Positions 42,686-52,129 of a stretch of 64,000 bases of DNA are shown in pieces; position 1 is the first letter of the stretch, and every line of letters starts with the position of its first letter. The position numbers and the translations under genes were made by a program. The notes below the pieces were generated by a model that was not told the DNA's origin, searched no databases, and worked only from the letters and a program-made list of their open reading frames with translations. This DNA comes from Pseudomonas alcaligenes (GTDB lineage: Bacteria; Pseudomonadota; Gammaproteobacteria; Pseudomonadales; Pseudomonadaceae). The DNA is taken from NCBI RefSeq assembly GCF_014490745.1, contig NZ_LZEU01000001.1, positions 124,001 to 188,000 on the forward strand, in the 5' to 3' direction.

Positions 42686-43230
42686 GAGTGCCCGGCGTGC
42701 TGCCAGAAGGTCGGCAGGAATACCTCGGCCACCAGCACGCCGAGGCCGTCGCGCCAGAAGCACGAGCGGCGGCCCCACAGGCGTTCCTCGCGCACCTCGG
42801 CGGGCAGCCAGGCGGCCGGGTAGCGACACACCTGCAGCTCCTCGCGGGAGAAGGCGCGGTCGCTGAACAGCAGCTCGCCGAGGGAGCGGCTGCCGAGCTT
42901 GCCGAGGTCGAGCCCGGAGCCTTCCAGGGCGCTGCGTGCGGCCACGCTGCGGGCGAACACCCAGGCCTGGCCGGCGCCGCGCAGGAACACCTCGCGCACC
43001 CAGCCCTGGCTGCCGGCCGGCAGCTGCAGGGCGGCACACTCGTCGACGCGCAGCACCTGCCAGCCCTGCTGCAACGGCAGCACGCTGAACTGCCCGGCGC
43101 TCAGTGCGGTCAGGCGGCGGGTCAGCGAGTCGCGATCGAACAGCCAGTCGCGCTGGAGCGGCGCGGGGGCCGGGTGCAACTGGGCGGCATTCAGCCAGCG
43201 GGGCGGGTGGGCGAGCGAGGCGGGGGGCAC
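42682..43230 (-). CDS. ubiC: Chorismate pyruvate-lyase UbiC
   Basis: 182 residues with GTG start. UbiC signatures: [16 protein letters not shown] near the N-terminus, [10 protein letters not shown] with the substrate-binding Arg, [13 protein letters not shown], and [16 protein letters not shown] with the catalytic Glu. Makes 4-hydroxybenzoate from chorismate for UbiA. The sequence diverges from E. coli but matches the pseudomonad type in length and gene context. Confidence 0.9.
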   Translation of the reverse strand: MPPASLAHPPRWLNAAQLHPAPAPLQRDWLFDRDSLTRRLTALSAGQFSVLPLQQGWQVLRVDECAALQLPAGSQGWVREVFLRGAGQAWVFARSVAARSALEGSGLDLGKLGSRSLGELLFSDRAFSREELQVCRYPAAWLPAEVREERLWGRRSCFWRDGLGVLVAEVFLPTFWQHAGHS

Positions 43231-43393
43231 GGCAACGGCTTCGGCTGAGTCGGGAGGCGCGAGCTTAACATGCCCGTTCAGCTCGCTGGGGCTTGCGCAG
43301 CGGCGCGCGGGCCAGTAAAAAGCCTGCTGATTTTTTGACCAGGCATCCGCCCGCAGAGGCGGCGCCTGCAGCCCGAACGACGAGGTGGATGCG

Positions 43394-43561
43394 ATGAAGA
43401 AGTGGCAATGTGTGGTCTGCGGCCTGATCTATGACGAGAGCCAGGGCTGGCCGGATGACGGCATTGCTGCCGGCACCCGCTGGGAAGACGTGCCGGCCGA
43501 CTGGCTGTGCCCGGACTGCGGCGTCGGCAAGGGCGATTTCGAGATGATCGAAATCGCCTGA
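43394..43561 (+). CDS. Rubredoxin (first copy)
   Basis: 55 residues. Two CxxCG knuckles, CVVCGLIYDE and CPDCGVGKGDF, bind one iron; the ends of the fold ([19 protein letters not shown]) are typical. Electron carrier to alkane hydroxylases or oxidative-stress enzymes. GAGG ribosome site near the start. It is highly similar to the copy at 52126. A P. aeruginosa rubredoxin gene near ubiCA occupies the same place as I recall. Confidence 0.95.
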   Translation: MKKWQCVVCGLIYDESQGWPDDGIAAGTRWEDVPADWLCPDCGVGKGDFEMIEIA

Positions 43562-43595
43562 TCAACGGCCCGTACAGGGCCAGCAAGACCCGGTG

Positions 43596-43625
43596 AACGG
43601 CGGCCCCAGGGCCGCCGTTTGCATT
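43596..43625 (+). terminator. Terminator after rubredoxin
   Basis: AACGGCGGCC / GGGCCGCCGTT stem followed by TGCATTTT. It closes the rubredoxin gene. The remaining part of the gap to 43912 must contain the promoter of the HU gene; I see no other gene there. Confidence 0.75.
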
Positions 43626-43912
43626 TTCGGCGCGGGATGACGGGCGACCGCTGGTCAGGATCGGCGCCGGGCAAGTGGGCCGAACAGCCTCTAAAACGGG
43701 GATTTGTCGGGCTTTTGGCGAGAACGTCACTGGTTCTGTCGTAAACGCCATGTCATTGCCCGAACAAACCGTTCCAGCGGCACTGGCGCAGTGCCGGATG
43801 GCGTGCCATCCTCCCTCGGGTCTGCCGCAGCGCAGAGCTGTTGCGGCGCCTTGGGCGCTGTTCCGGACGGACAGCACGGACACAAAAACAACAAACCGTC
43901 AAAGAGGCATCT

Positions 43913-44185
43913 ATGCGTAAACCTGAACTCGCCGCGGCTATCGCCGAAAAGGCAGATCTGACCAAAGACCAGGCCAACCGCGTTCTCAACGCCGTTCTGG
44001 AAGAAATCACCGGCGCCCTGAACCGCAAGGACAGCGTGACCCTGGTGGGCTTCGGCACCTTCCTGCAACGCCATCGCGGTGCCCGCACCGGGAAAAACCC
44101 GCAAACCGGTCAGCCGGTGAAGATCAAGGCCAGCAACACCGTTGCCTTCAAGCCGGGTAAATCGCTGAAAGACGCCGTCAACTAA
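43913..44185 (+). CDS. DNA-binding protein HU (HupB-like)
   Basis: 90 residues, full-length HU/IHF fold: MRKPELAAAIAEKADLTKDQ helical dimerisation part, GFGTFLQRHRGARTGKNPQT arm with the DNA-intercalating GKNPQTG loop, and KIKASNTVAFKPGKSLKDAV. Nucleoid architecture. AAAGAGG ribosome site 6 bp from ATG. I cannot assign it to a specific HU paralogue from sequence alone, though its place after rubredoxin is the position of the HU gene near PA5348. Confidence 0.93.
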   Translation: MRKPELAAAIAEKADLTKDQANRVLNAVLEEITGALNRKDSVTLVGFGTFLQRHRGARTGKNPQTGQPVKIKASNTVAFKPGKSLKDAVN

Positions 44186-44312
44186 GCACCCCGCATCCGG
44201 GGTCGCCAGGCCCCGGATCACCCGCTGCATAGCCTGCTTCGCGCAGGATGTAGTCCTCCTCGCAAATCGCTACAATGCGCCGCCGATTTCCCCCCCAATT
44301 CGAGGCTGCGCC

Positions 44313-44708
44313 ATGAAATTCCGCTTTCTTCTCTGGATGCTGGGTCGCCTGATGGCCAAGGCCAGCCGCACCAATCCCGAGTTCCAGCAGCAGCTGGCCG
44401 GCAAGGATCTGGTGTTCCAGTTGCACACCCTGGACGGCAAGGTCTCCCGCCAGTTCATCATCAAGGATCAGCGCGTCAGCAGCCGTGCCGGCAAGGCGGG
44501 CGAGCCGGCGTTCGCCATCGGCTTCAAGGATGCGCTGTACGGCTTCGCCACCATGCAGGCGAAGAACAAGCAGCTGGCCTTCATGCAGGGCATCCAGAAC
44601 AAGGACATCCAGATCCAGGGCAACCCGGCACTGGTGATCTGGTTCCAGGGCCTGCTCAAGTACGTAGTGCCGAAGAAAAAGAAGGTCGAGCCGAAAAAGG
44701 CCGCCTGA
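44313..44708 (+). CDS. SCP2 sterol-binding-like protein
   Basis: 131 residues. The N-terminal hydrophobic helix (MKFRFLLWMLGRLMAKAS) may anchor it or be part of the fold. The region about 25-115 (LVFQLHTLDGKVSRQFII, FAIGFKDALYGFATM, IQIQGNPALVIWFQGLLKYV) matches the SCP2/UbiJ-like lipid-binding fold. A Lys-rich C-terminal tail (PKKKKVEPKK) follows. Probably lipid or quinone handling at the membrane, inferred. Confidence 0.75.
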   Translation: MKFRFLLWMLGRLMAKASRTNPEFQQQLAGKDLVFQLHTLDGKVSRQFIIKDQRVSSRAGKAGEPAFAIGFKDALYGFATMQAKNKQLAFMQGIQNKDIQIQGNPALVIWFQGLLKYVVPKKKKVEPKKAA

Positions 44709-44831
44709 GTCCTGCGCGCGCAGATGCCGGCCGGCATCTGCGGCGTTCCCCGCGCGTCGCCGAAGCTGGCGCCAAGCCCCATGCCAGAGCTGGTCTGGCC
44801 GCCTGGCATTGACTAGGCTGAAGATATTTCC

Positions 44832-45575
44832 ATGGAATCCCCCGGCATGCGTCTGCTGACTTTCATCCCCCTGTTGTTTGCCCTTGCCAGTGCCCAGGCG
44901 GCCGAGCCGAGCCCGGTGCTCGACCAGGTTCTGGATCTGGCCGGAGTGCGCCTGCTCTGCGAGCAGACTGCGCCGCTGCTGCAGCGCGGCATGCCGGCCA
45001 AGCAGCAGAAGCAGCTGGCCCAGGCCTTCGCCGCCGGCCCGCTGTGCGCTGACCTGGCCCGCCAGCTGAGCCGCGAGCTGCCCAAGGCGCAGCTGGATGA
45101 GGCGTTGGCGCTGCTCAATAGCCCGCTGGCCCGCCACTTCACCGAGGCCGAGCGCGCGGTGGGCACGGATGGTGGCCTGGCTGCCTATCGTGCCCAGCTG
45201 GGCGAGCGCCCGCCGCGCCAGGATCGCCTGGAGCTGGTACGCCGCCTGGACAAGGCCGCGCACACCACCGACCTGGCCACCCTGCTGCGCTACGAAGTGG
45301 GCAAGACCCAGGCGCTGCTGACCCTGCGCAGCCGCGGCAAGAACATCGACGAGAAGGCCCTGGGCGAGCAGACCGCGGCCCAGGTCGCGCCGCTGCGCGC
45401 CTCCAGTGCCAGCGGCGTGGAGGCCTTCATGCTGTACGCCTACCGGCGTACCCCCAGCGCGCAGCTTGGCGAGTACGCCGCGCTCTACGAGCAGGCACCG
45501 CTGCGCGCGGTGCTGGAGGCCAGCACCCGTGCCCTGCCCAAGCTGTTTGCCGAACGCCGCGCCAAGCTCAAGTAG
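44832..45575 (+). CDS. Exported hypothetical protein, 247 aa
   Basis: Unrecognised. Signal peptide in MRLLTFIPLLFALASAQAAE; the likely real start is MRLLTF at 44847, five codons inside the ATG at 44832. The mature part is all helical and Ala/Leu-rich (LDQVLDLAGVRLLCEQTAPL, SRELPKAQLDEALALLNSPL), resembling periplasmic DUF2059-type proteins in style but not clearly in sequence. It ends shortly before a strong terminator at 45597. Confidence 0.75.
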   Translation: MESPGMRLLTFIPLLFALASAQAAEPSPVLDQVLDLAGVRLLCEQTAPLLQRGMPAKQQKQLAQAFAAGPLCADLARQLSRELPKAQLDEALALLNSPLARHFTEAERAVGTDGGLAAYRAQLGERPPRQDRLELVRRLDKAAHTTDLATLLRYEVGKTQALLTLRSRGKNIDEKALGEQTAAQVAPLRASSASGVEAFMLYAYRRTPSAQLGEYAALYEQAPLRAVLEASTRALPKLFAERRAKLK

Positions 45576-45596
45576 GGGCCGCACCGGATCACCAAC

Positions 45597-45623
45597 AAGG
45601 GGCCGTGAGGCCCCTTTGTTTTG
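45597..45623 (+). terminator. Rho-independent terminator
   Basis: AAGGGGCC-GTGA-GGCCCCTT followed by TGTTTTG; an 8 bp G+C stem and a T-rich tail, 22 bp after the stop of the exported protein gene. Confidence 0.88.
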
Positions 45624-45690
45624 TCCGTTAAAAGCACGAGCCAGTGTTGGCCTGGCCGCACGCGGCGCCCTGTGATCGGCGCACAGCCGG

Positions 45691-45742
45691 GTAGGGCGGG
45701 TGAAACCCGCGTTGCCAGTGGCGCGGGTTGCACCCGCCCTAC
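45691..45742. repeat. GTAGGGCGGGTGAAAC inverted repeat (second copy)
   Basis: GTAGGGCGGGTGAAACCCGC and GCGGGTTGCACCCGCCCTAC form a long imperfect stem. Same family as 5188-5236. It lies between two convergent terminators in the 317 bp gap 45576-45892, which has no gene. Confidence 0.82.
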
Positions 45743-45777
45743 GACTCGCTTACCAACACAAAGCCTGAATCGCAGGC

Positions 45778-45811
45778 AAAAAAAGGCCCGCAACCTTGGG
45801 TTGCGGGCCTC
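45778..45811 (-). terminator. Rho-independent terminator of gabDT
   Basis: On the minus strand an 11 bp stem GGCCCGCAACC / GGTTGCGGGCC is followed by seven T residues. It lies 82 bp downstream of the gabT stop and ends the gabD-gabT transcript. Confidence 0.9.
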
Positions 45812-45892
45812 AAAGAAACGCCTGGCCTGGTGAGCCTCAGGCGGGTTCTGAGCGTCGCCCCGCAGGAGAGCAAGGGCGACGCGGCAGAGTGG

Positions 45893-47170
45893 TTACGCCA
45901 GTTCGTCGAAGCACTCGGCGACGATGGCGATGCCCTTCTCGAGCTGGGCATCAGGGATGGTGACCGGCATCAGGAAGCGAATGACGTTGTAGTAGGTGCC
46001 GCAGGACAGCAGGATCAGGCCCTTGTCGCGTGCACGGGCAACGATCTTGCCAACCAGCTCGGCGGCCGGCTTGCTGTGGTCGCCGCCTTCGAACAGCTCG
46101 ATGGCGACCATCGAACCCAGGCCGCGCACGTCGCCGATCACCTTGTGCTTGGCGGCGATGGCGTTGAGGCCGGCCTTGAGCTTCTCGCCCACGGCTTGCG
46201 AACGCTCCAGCAGTTTCTCTTCCTCGAACACTTCCATCACGGCCAGGGCCGCGGCGCAGGCGATCGGGCTACCGGCATAGGTACCGCCCAGGCCGCCCGG
46301 GGCGATGCTGTCCATGATCTCGGCCTTGCCGCAGACGCCGGAGATCGGGAAGCCGCCGCCGACCGATTTGGCGAAGGTGGTCAGATCAGGCACCACGCCC
46401 AACTGCTCGGTGGCGAAGAAGGTGCCGGTACGGCCAGCGCCGGTCTGTACTTCGTCGGCGATCAGCAGGATGCCGTGCTGGTCGCACAGGGCGCGCAGGC
46501 GCTGCATGAACGGCTTGGAGTTGACGTAGAAACCGCCTTCGCCCTGTACCGGCTCGATGATGATGGCGGCGATGTCTTGCGGCTGGGCGTCGTTCTTGAA
46601 GATGCGTTCGATGCTGGCGATCGACTCGTCTTCGCTCACGCCGTGCAGCGGGCACGGGGCCAGGGCACGGAACACGCCGCCCGGCATCAGGCCCATGCCG
46701 GCGGAGTAGGGCACCACTTTACCGGTCAGCGACAGGGTCATCATGGTGCGGCCGTGGTAGGCGCCGGTGAAGGCGATCACGCCGGCGCGGCCGGTGGCGG
46801 CACGGGCGATCTTCACGGCGTTCTCGACGGCTTCGGAGCCGGAGGTGACCAGCAGGGTCTTCTTGGCGAAGTTGCCCGGTACGCGCTTGGCGATCTCTTC
46901 GCACAGGGCGATGTAGGGCTCGTAGGCCAGCACCTGGAAGCAGGTGTGGGTCAGCTTGGTCAGCTGTTCCTGCACGGCAGCGATCACTTTCGGATGCAGG
47001 TGACCGGTGTTCAGCACGGCGATACCGCCGGCGAAGTCGATGTACTCGCGGCCGTCGACGTCCCACACGGTGGCGTTCTCGGCGCGCTCGGCGACGATCG
47101 GGTGGATCTGGCTGACGCCACGGGCCACAGCGGCCTGGCGACGTTGCAGGAGGGATTCGTTCTTGCTCAT
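45893..47170 (-). CDS. gabT: 4-aminobutyrate aminotransferase GabT
   Basis: 425 residues, class III aminotransferase. SGSEAVENAVKIARAATGR phosphate site, IIEPVQGEGGF, IADEVQTGAGRTG with the PLP Asp, and the PLP lysine in TFAKSVGGGFP. Converts GABA and 2-oxoglutarate to succinate semialdehyde and glutamate; gabD follows the same substrate. It lies 194 bp after gabD on the same strand. Confidence 0.95.
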   Translation of the reverse strand: MSKNESLLQRRQAAVARGVSQIHPIVAERAENATVWDVDGREYIDFAGGIAVLNTGHLHPKVIAAVQEQLTKLTHTCFQVLAYEPYIALCEEIAKRVPGNFAKKTLLVTSGSEAVENAVKIARAATGRAGVIAFTGAYHGRTMMTLSLTGKVVPYSAGMGLMPGGVFRALAPCPLHGVSEDESIASIERIFKNDAQPQDIAAIIIEPVQGEGGFYVNSKPFMQRLRALCDQHGILLIADEVQTGAGRTGTFFATEQLGVVPDLTTFAKSVGGGFPISGVCGKAEIMDSIAPGGLGGTYAGSPIACAAALAVMEVFEEEKLLERSQAVGEKLKAGLNAIAAKHKVIGDVRGLGSMVAIELFEGGDHSKPAAELVGKIVARARDKGLILLSCGTYYNVIRFLMPVTIPDAQLEKGIAIVAECFDELA

Positions 47171-47364
47171 GGTGTCCTCATAAGCCGCTCTTGTGCGGCC
47201 CGGTCCAAGGATGATGACGGTTGCCGGGAGCGACAGCTAACGATGATCGAACTGTCGCGCACCTGCAGGCCCGTCGCAGGGTTCGCCGGTGCCACCACCG
47301 GAAACGCCGACGCCGGGTGACCACGGCTCCTGCCTGTCACCCGACACCCACGGAAATTCTTGAC

Positions 47365-48816
47365 TTAGATACCGCCGAGGCAGAGGTACTTGATCTCCAG
47401 GTAATCCTCGATGCCGTACTTGGAGCCTTCGCGGCCCAGGCCGGAGGCCTTGACGCCGCCGAACGGCGCTACTTCGTTGGAGATCAGGCCGGTATTGATG
47501 CCGACCATGCCGTATTCCAGGGCCTCGGCCACACGGAACACGCGACCCAGGTCACGGGCATAGAAGTAGGAAGCCAGGCCGAACTCGGTGTCGTTGGACA
47601 TGGCGATCACGTCGGCTTCGTCCTTGAAGCGGAACACCGGCGCCAGCGGGCCGAAGGTTTCTTCCTTGGCCACGGCCGCAGTGTTCGGCACGTTGATCAG
47701 AATGGTCGGCTCGAAGAAGCTGCCGCCCAGAGCGTGCGGTTTGCCGCCCATGGCCAGGGTGGCGCCTTTGCCGAGGGCGTCTTCGATGTGCTCTTGCACC
47801 TTGGCCACAGCCTTGTTGTCGATCAGCGGGCCGGTGGTGGTGCCGGTTTCCAGGCCGTTGCCGATGTTCAGCTTGGCCACGGCGGCTTTCAGCTTGTCGA
47901 CGAAGGCGTCGTACACGCCGTCCTGTACATACATGCGGTTGGCGCACACGCAGGTCTGGCCGTTGTTACGGAACTTGGAGATCAGCGCGCCTTCCACGGC
48001 GGCATCCAGGTCGGCGTCGTCGAAGACGATGAACGGTGCGTTGCCGCCCAGTTCCAGGGACACTTTCTTGATGTCCTTGGCGCATTCGGCCATCAGCTGG
48101 CGACCGATTTCGGTGGAGCCGGTGAAGCTCAGCTTGCGCACGATCGGGTTGCTGGTCAGCTCGTTACCTACGGCGCCGGCGCTGCCGGTGACGACGCTGA
48201 ACACGCCGGCCGGAATGCCAGCACGCTCGGCCAGCTCGGCCAGGGCCAGAGCGGAGTACGGAGTCTGCGAAGCGGGCTTGAGCACCATGGTGCAGCCAGC
48301 GGCCAGGGCCGGGCCAGCTTTACGGGTGATCATCGCGGCCGGGAAGTTCCACGGAGTGATGGCGGCGGTAACACCGATCGGCTGCTTGATGACGATCAGG
48401 CGCTTGTCCGGCTGGTGGCCCGGAATCACGTCACCGTAGACGCGCTTGGCTTCTTCAGCGAACCACTCCAGGAAGGAGGCGGCATAGGCAATTTCGCCCT
48501 TGGCTTCGGCCAGCGGCTTGCCTTGCTCCAGGGTCATCAGACGGGCCAGATCGTCCTGGTTTTCCATCATCAGTTCGAACCAGCGGCGCAGCTTGCCAGC
48601 GCGCTCTTTGGCGGTCAGTGCACGCCAGGCCGGCAGGGCGCGGTCGGCCGCTTCGATGGCGCGGCGGGTTTCAGCAGCACCCATCTTCGGCACGCTGCCG
48701 AGGATTTCGCCAGTAGCCGGGTTGTTGACTTCGAGGGTCTGGCCGCTGTCGGCGTCCTGCCAGGTGCCGTCGATATAGGCTTGCTGACGGAACAGCTGGG
48801 CGTCTTTCAGTTGCAT
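47365..48816 (-). CDS. gabD: Succinate-semialdehyde dehydrogenase GabD
   Basis: 483 residues, NADP-preferring SSADH type. Catalytic Cys in NNGQTCVCANR, catalytic Glu in LELGGNAPFIV, cofactor site FTGSTEIGRQL, and PWNFPAAMITRK. The start MQLKDAQLFRQQAYIDG has an AGGAG site. Oxidises succinate semialdehyde to succinate and completes GABA degradation with GabT. The 265 bp upstream to 49081 contain its promoter region; no other gene is visible. Confidence 0.95.
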   Translation of the reverse strand: MQLKDAQLFRQQAYIDGTWQDADSGQTLEVNNPATGEILGSVPKMGAAETRRAIEAADRALPAWRALTAKERAGKLRRWFELMMENQDDLARLMTLEQGKPLAEAKGEIAYAASFLEWFAEEAKRVYGDVIPGHQPDKRLIVIKQPIGVTAAITPWNFPAAMITRKAGPALAAGCTMVLKPASQTPYSALALAELAERAGIPAGVFSVVTGSAGAVGNELTSNPIVRKLSFTGSTEIGRQLMAECAKDIKKVSLELGGNAPFIVFDDADLDAAVEGALISKFRNNGQTCVCANRMYVQDGVYDAFVDKLKAAVAKLNIGNGLETGTTTGPLIDNKAVAKVQEHIEDALGKGATLAMGGKPHALGGSFFEPTILINVPNTAAVAKEETFGPLAPVFRFKDEADVIAMSNDTEFGLASYFYARDLGRVFRVAEALEYGMVGINTGLISNEVAPFGGVKASGLGREGSKYGIEDYLEIKYLCLGGI

Positions 48817-49081
48817 ATTGTTCTCCTGGTGCGCGGCGCCGACGGGGCATCAAGCAAAAAAGCGGGCAGCCGAATGCGGCCGCCCAGCGTTTGAAATCTC
48901 AAACGAATCCTAGGGCCAGCGTCGACAAAGGGCAAGAGCGACGTTCGATAAAACCAACAAAATAGCCAAAAAGAATGAGCGACCCCCCAGCCTTGGTGAT
49001 TTTCTCCTTAGCTGTGTCCCCGCCAGGGCAGGCCTGCGTTGTACGGGAATCGGGGTGCGCGGGCGGTGCGTACAGCAATGT

Positions 49082-50146
49082 TCAATATTCAGAACGTTTG
49101 TGCCGGCGCCGCTGTAGTGCCGTTCGCTCTGCGCTACAGGCGCCGCGCAGGCGCTCGCGGTACTGGCTCGGGCTCTGCCCGTTCCAGCGTTTGAAGGCGC
49201 GGCTGAAGCTGCTGCTGTCGGCGAAACCGAGCAGGTAGGCGATCTCGCTGATCGAGCAGTCGGCGCTCTGCAGATGTTGCACGGCGAGGGCGTGGCGGGT
49301 GTCGGCGAGCACCTGTTCGTAGCTGCTGCCTTCGTCGCTGAGGTGGCGTTGCAGGCTGCGCAGGCTCAGGTGCAGACCGTGGGCCAGGGCTTCGGCGGAC
49401 GGCTCGCCGTTTGGCAGGCATTGCTCCAGGGCGCGGCGCAGGCGGCGCACCACGGTGTCCGGTTGCAGCGCTTCGAGGCGCTTCTGCAGCACCGTCTCGT
49501 TGTGCGCGGCCAGCTCGGGGTTGCCGTCTTCCAGGGGGCGGTCGAAGTCGGCGCGGGCGAAGCACAGCATGTCTTCGGCGGCGGCGAAGTGCAGCGGCGC
49601 GCGGAACACGTCCAGCCAGGGTTGCGGGTCGGCTGGTGGCGGGCGGCGCAGGTGCACGGCCAGTGGCGCGTAGTTGCGATCCAGGCGATTGCGGCAGGTG
49701 CGTACGTAGATGGCGGCGAAGGCGTCGATGGCCTCGGGGGCCGGCGCCAGGGCGCCCGGCGGCAGGCGCAGGTGCAGTTCGCAGACTTCGCCTATTTCGC
49801 GCAGCTCCAGCTCCAGGGCATCGCTGACCACCTGGTGGTAGCGCACGATGCGCTCGAAGATCTCGCGCAGGCTGCCGCTGGCCACCAGGGCCAGGCCGAG
49901 GGCGTGAAAGGTGGTGGGGGCGACATGCCGCGAGGTGCTCAGGCCCAGCGCCGGATCGCCGCTGGCGGCCACCGCCAGTTGCCACAGACGGGTGGTGGCG
50001 GACAGCGGGTAGCGCGCATTGGGGTCGTCGAGCTGGCTCGGGTCGAGGCCGGCCTGCTGGCACAGCGCGGTACTGTCCAGGCCGAGCGAGTCGAGCTGGC
50101 GGCGCAGGGCGCGAGTCCAGCTGGCCAGGGTGGAGGCTTCAGTCAT
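49082..50146 (-). CDS. AraC-family transcriptional regulator
   Basis: 354 residues from MTEASTLASW. N-terminal Arabinose_bd/OruR-like effector domain (about 15-215; LSATTRLWQLAVAASGDPAL and HALGLALVASGSLREI are typical), C-terminal AraC HTH pair (about 240-335; LHLSLRSLQRHLSDEGSSYE and ISEIAYLLGFADSSSFSRAF). It is divergent from the desaturase operon, and the tandem 21 bp repeats begin 1 bp upstream of its start codon. Thus it is probably both autoregulator and activator of 50283-52290. Confidence 0.9.
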   Translation of the reverse strand: MTEASTLASWTRALRRQLDSLGLDSTALCQQAGLDPSQLDDPNARYPLSATTRLWQLAVAASGDPALGLSTSRHVAPTTFHALGLALVASGSLREIFERIVRYHQVVSDALELELREIGEVCELHLRLPPGALAPAPEAIDAFAAIYVRTCRNRLDRNYAPLAVHLRRPPPADPQPWLDVFRAPLHFAAAEDMLCFARADFDRPLEDGNPELAAHNETVLQKRLEALQPDTVVRRLRRALEQCLPNGEPSAEALAHGLHLSLRSLQRHLSDEGSSYEQVLADTRHALAVQHLQSADCSISEIAYLLGFADSSSFSRAFKRWNGQSPSQYRERLRGACSAERTALQRRRHKRSEY

Positions 50147-50147
50147 G

Positions 50148-50189
50148 CAGGTTGGCATTCTCGGTCAACAGGTTGGCGTTGTCGGTCAG
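50148..50189. promoter_or_regulatory. Tandem 21 bp direct repeats, candidate AraC-regulator operator
   Basis: Two direct repeats with a period of 21 bp share GTTGGCRTTSTCGGTCA (first in 50148-50168, second in 50169-50189; 18 of 21 positions identical). Two helical turns of spacing is the usual arrangement for AraC-type dimers. They abut the regulator's start codon and lie about 95 bp before the desaturase start. Confidence 0.65.
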
Positions 50190-50282
50190 GCGGCTGACGG
50201 CGGCGGCGCGCACTCTAGCCTGGCCTGATTACTACAACGATCCGTGGCGCCCCGCATGGCGCCGCTACAAGAGGATGCGTGC

Positions 50283-51350
50283 ATGACCCCGACTCCTGCA
50301 ACCCATGCCCTGCACAATGACCAGCAGCGCGCCGCCCACATCCGTAGCGTGGTGATGGCGCGTGGCGAGGAGCTGCGCCAGCGCTACCCTATCCTGCAGC
50401 ACCAGGACGCCCTCGGCGCCGCCATCCTGGCCTTCGCCCTGGCCGGCATGCTCGGCTCGGCCTGGCTCTACCTGGAAGGTGCTATCGCCTGGTGGGCCTG
50501 CCTGCTGGCCAATGCCTTCTTCGCCTCGCTGACCCACGAGCTGGAGCACGACCTGATCCACTCCATGTACTTCCGCAAGCAGCGCGTGCCGCACAACCTG
50601 ATGATGGCGCTGGTGTGGCTGGCGCGGCCGAGCACGATCAACCCGTGGATTCGCCGCCACCTGCACCTCAACCACCACAAGGTGTCCGGCAGCGAGACCG
50701 ATATCGAGGAGCGCGCCATCACCAACGGCGAGCCCTGGGGCATCGCTCGCCTGCTGATGGTCGGCGACAACGTGATGTCCTCGCTGATCCGCTTGCTGCG
50801 CGCCAAGACCTGGGCGCACAAGAAGATGATCGTCAGCCGCACCCTCAAGGGCTATGCGCCGCTGGGCCTGCTCAACTGGAGCACCTGGTATGTGTTCCTC
50901 GGCTTCCATCTGATCGACTTCATCGCCAGCCTGGCCGGCGCGCCGATCGCCTGGTCGGCCACCACCCTGAGCGTGATGCATGGCGTGACCATCGCCGTGG
51001 TGGTGCTGGTCGGGCCCAACGTGCTGCGCACCTTCTGCCTGCACTTCATCAGCTCGAACATGCACTACTACGGCGACATCGAGGCCGGCAACGTGGTGCA
51101 GCAGACCCAGGTGCTCAACCCCTGGTGGCTGTGGCCGCTGCAGGCGTTCTGCTTCAACTTCGGCAGCACCCACGGCATCCACCACTTCGTGGTCAAGGAA
51201 CCCTTCTATATCCGTCAGCTGACCGCGCCGGTGGCGCACCAGGTGATGCGTGAGGCCGGGGTGCGTTTCAACGACTTCGGCACCTTCGCCCGCGCCAACC
51301 GCTGGCAGCCGCTGAACAAGCCGGCCGCTGAATCCGCGCAGACCGCCTGA
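50283..51350 (+). CDS. Membrane fatty-acid desaturase/hydroxylase family protein
   Basis: 355 residues from [10 protein letters not shown]. Membrane spans near 45-80 and 200-270. His boxes: HELEHD (about 95), HLHLNHHK (about 133), and the C-terminal [13 protein letters not shown] (about 300), plus [12 protein letters not shown], together able to bind two irons. More distant from the protein at 9739 than family average. Followed by a flavodoxin-fold oxidoreductase and a rubredoxin, a complete electron chain for a membrane di-iron oxygenase. Controlled presumably by the divergent AraC regulator. Substrate unknown: alkyl or acyl chain. Confidence 0.86.
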   Translation: MTPTPATHALHNDQQRAAHIRSVVMARGEELRQRYPILQHQDALGAAILAFALAGMLGSAWLYLEGAIAWWACLLANAFFASLTHELEHDLIHSMYFRKQRVPHNLMMALVWLARPSTINPWIRRHLHLNHHKVSGSETDIEERAITNGEPWGIARLLMVGDNVMSSLIRLLRAKTWAHKKMIVSRTLKGYAPLGLLNWSTWYVFLGFHLIDFIASLAGAPIAWSATTLSVMHGVTIAVVVLVGPNVLRTFCLHFISSNMHYYGDIEAGNVVQQTQVLNPWWLWPLQAFCFNFGSTHGIHHFVVKEPFYIRQLTAPVAHQVMREAGVRFNDFGTFARANRWQPLNKPAAESAQTA

Positions 51351-51390
51351 TCCCTCCCCCCCGGCCCCTCTCCCGGCGGGAGAGGGGAGC
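51351..51390. repeat. CCCTCTCCC-type palindromic repeat
   Basis: CCCCTCTCCCGGCGGGAGAG GGG hairpin between the desaturase and the oxidoreductase gene, same family as 3199 and 21490. Confidence 0.8.
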
Positions 51391-51409
51391 CGCACTGCTC
51401 GAAGACCCC

Positions 51410-52129
51410 ATGAATATCCTGATCGTCCACGCCCATCCCGAGCCGCAGTCCTTCTGCACGGCGATGAAGGACCTTGCCGTGACCACCCTGCAGCAGGCCG
51501 GGCACAGCGTGCAGGTCTCCGACCTGTATGCGATGAACTGGAACCCGGTGGCCAGCGCCGCCGACTTCCAGCAGCGCAGCAACCCGGACTACCTGGTCTA
51601 TGCCCTCGAACAGCGCCACGCCCATGGCCAGCAGGCGCTGGCCGCCGACATCGCCGGCGAGCTGGACAAGCTGCTCTGGGCCGACCTGCTGATCCTCAAC
51701 TTCCCGCTGTTCTGGTGCTCGGTGCCGGCCATCCTCAAGGGCTGGATCGACCGCGTGCTGGTCTCCGGCGTGTGCTACGGCGGCCTGCGCTTCTACGACC
51801 GCGGCGGCCTGGCCGGCAAGCGCGCGCTGCTCAGCTTCAGCCTTGGCGGCCAGCAGCACATGTTCGCCGATGAAGAAGCCGTGCACGGCGCCTGGGAGCC
51901 CATGCTGCGCCCGCTGCAGCGCGGCACCCTGGCCTACACCGGGTTCAGCGTGCTGCCGCCGTTCGCCGCCTACCATGTGCCCTATATCAGCCAACAGGGG
52001 CGTGAAGACATTCTCGAGCAATACGCCGACTACCTGCTTCAGCTGGAAAGCCTCGAACCGCTGGGCTTCCCCTCGCTGGCCGACTTCGACCGCCACCTGC
52101 ACCCGCTGCGCAGCCAGGTGCCGGTATGA
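51410..52129 (+). CDS. NAD(P)H oxidoreductase, flavodoxin-like fold (NQO/MdaB type)
   Basis: 239 residues. FMN/FAD-binding opening [16 protein letters not shown], the central [20 protein letters not shown] (quinone-reductase signature) and [14 protein letters not shown]. Two-electron reductase with NAD(P)H; in this context it may reduce the rubredoxin encoded next to it, though its usual substrates are quinones. ATGA overlap with the rubredoxin gene. Confidence 0.88.
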   Translation: MNILIVHAHPEPQSFCTAMKDLAVTTLQQAGHSVQVSDLYAMNWNPVASAADFQQRSNPDYLVYALEQRHAHGQQALAADIAGELDKLLWADLLILNFPLFWCSVPAILKGWIDRVLVSGVCYGGLRFYDRGGLAGKRALLSFSLGGQQHMFADEEAVHGAWEPMLRPLQRGTLAYTGFSVLPPFAAYHVPYISQQGREDILEQYADYLLQLESLEPLGFPSLADFDRHLHPLRSQVPV

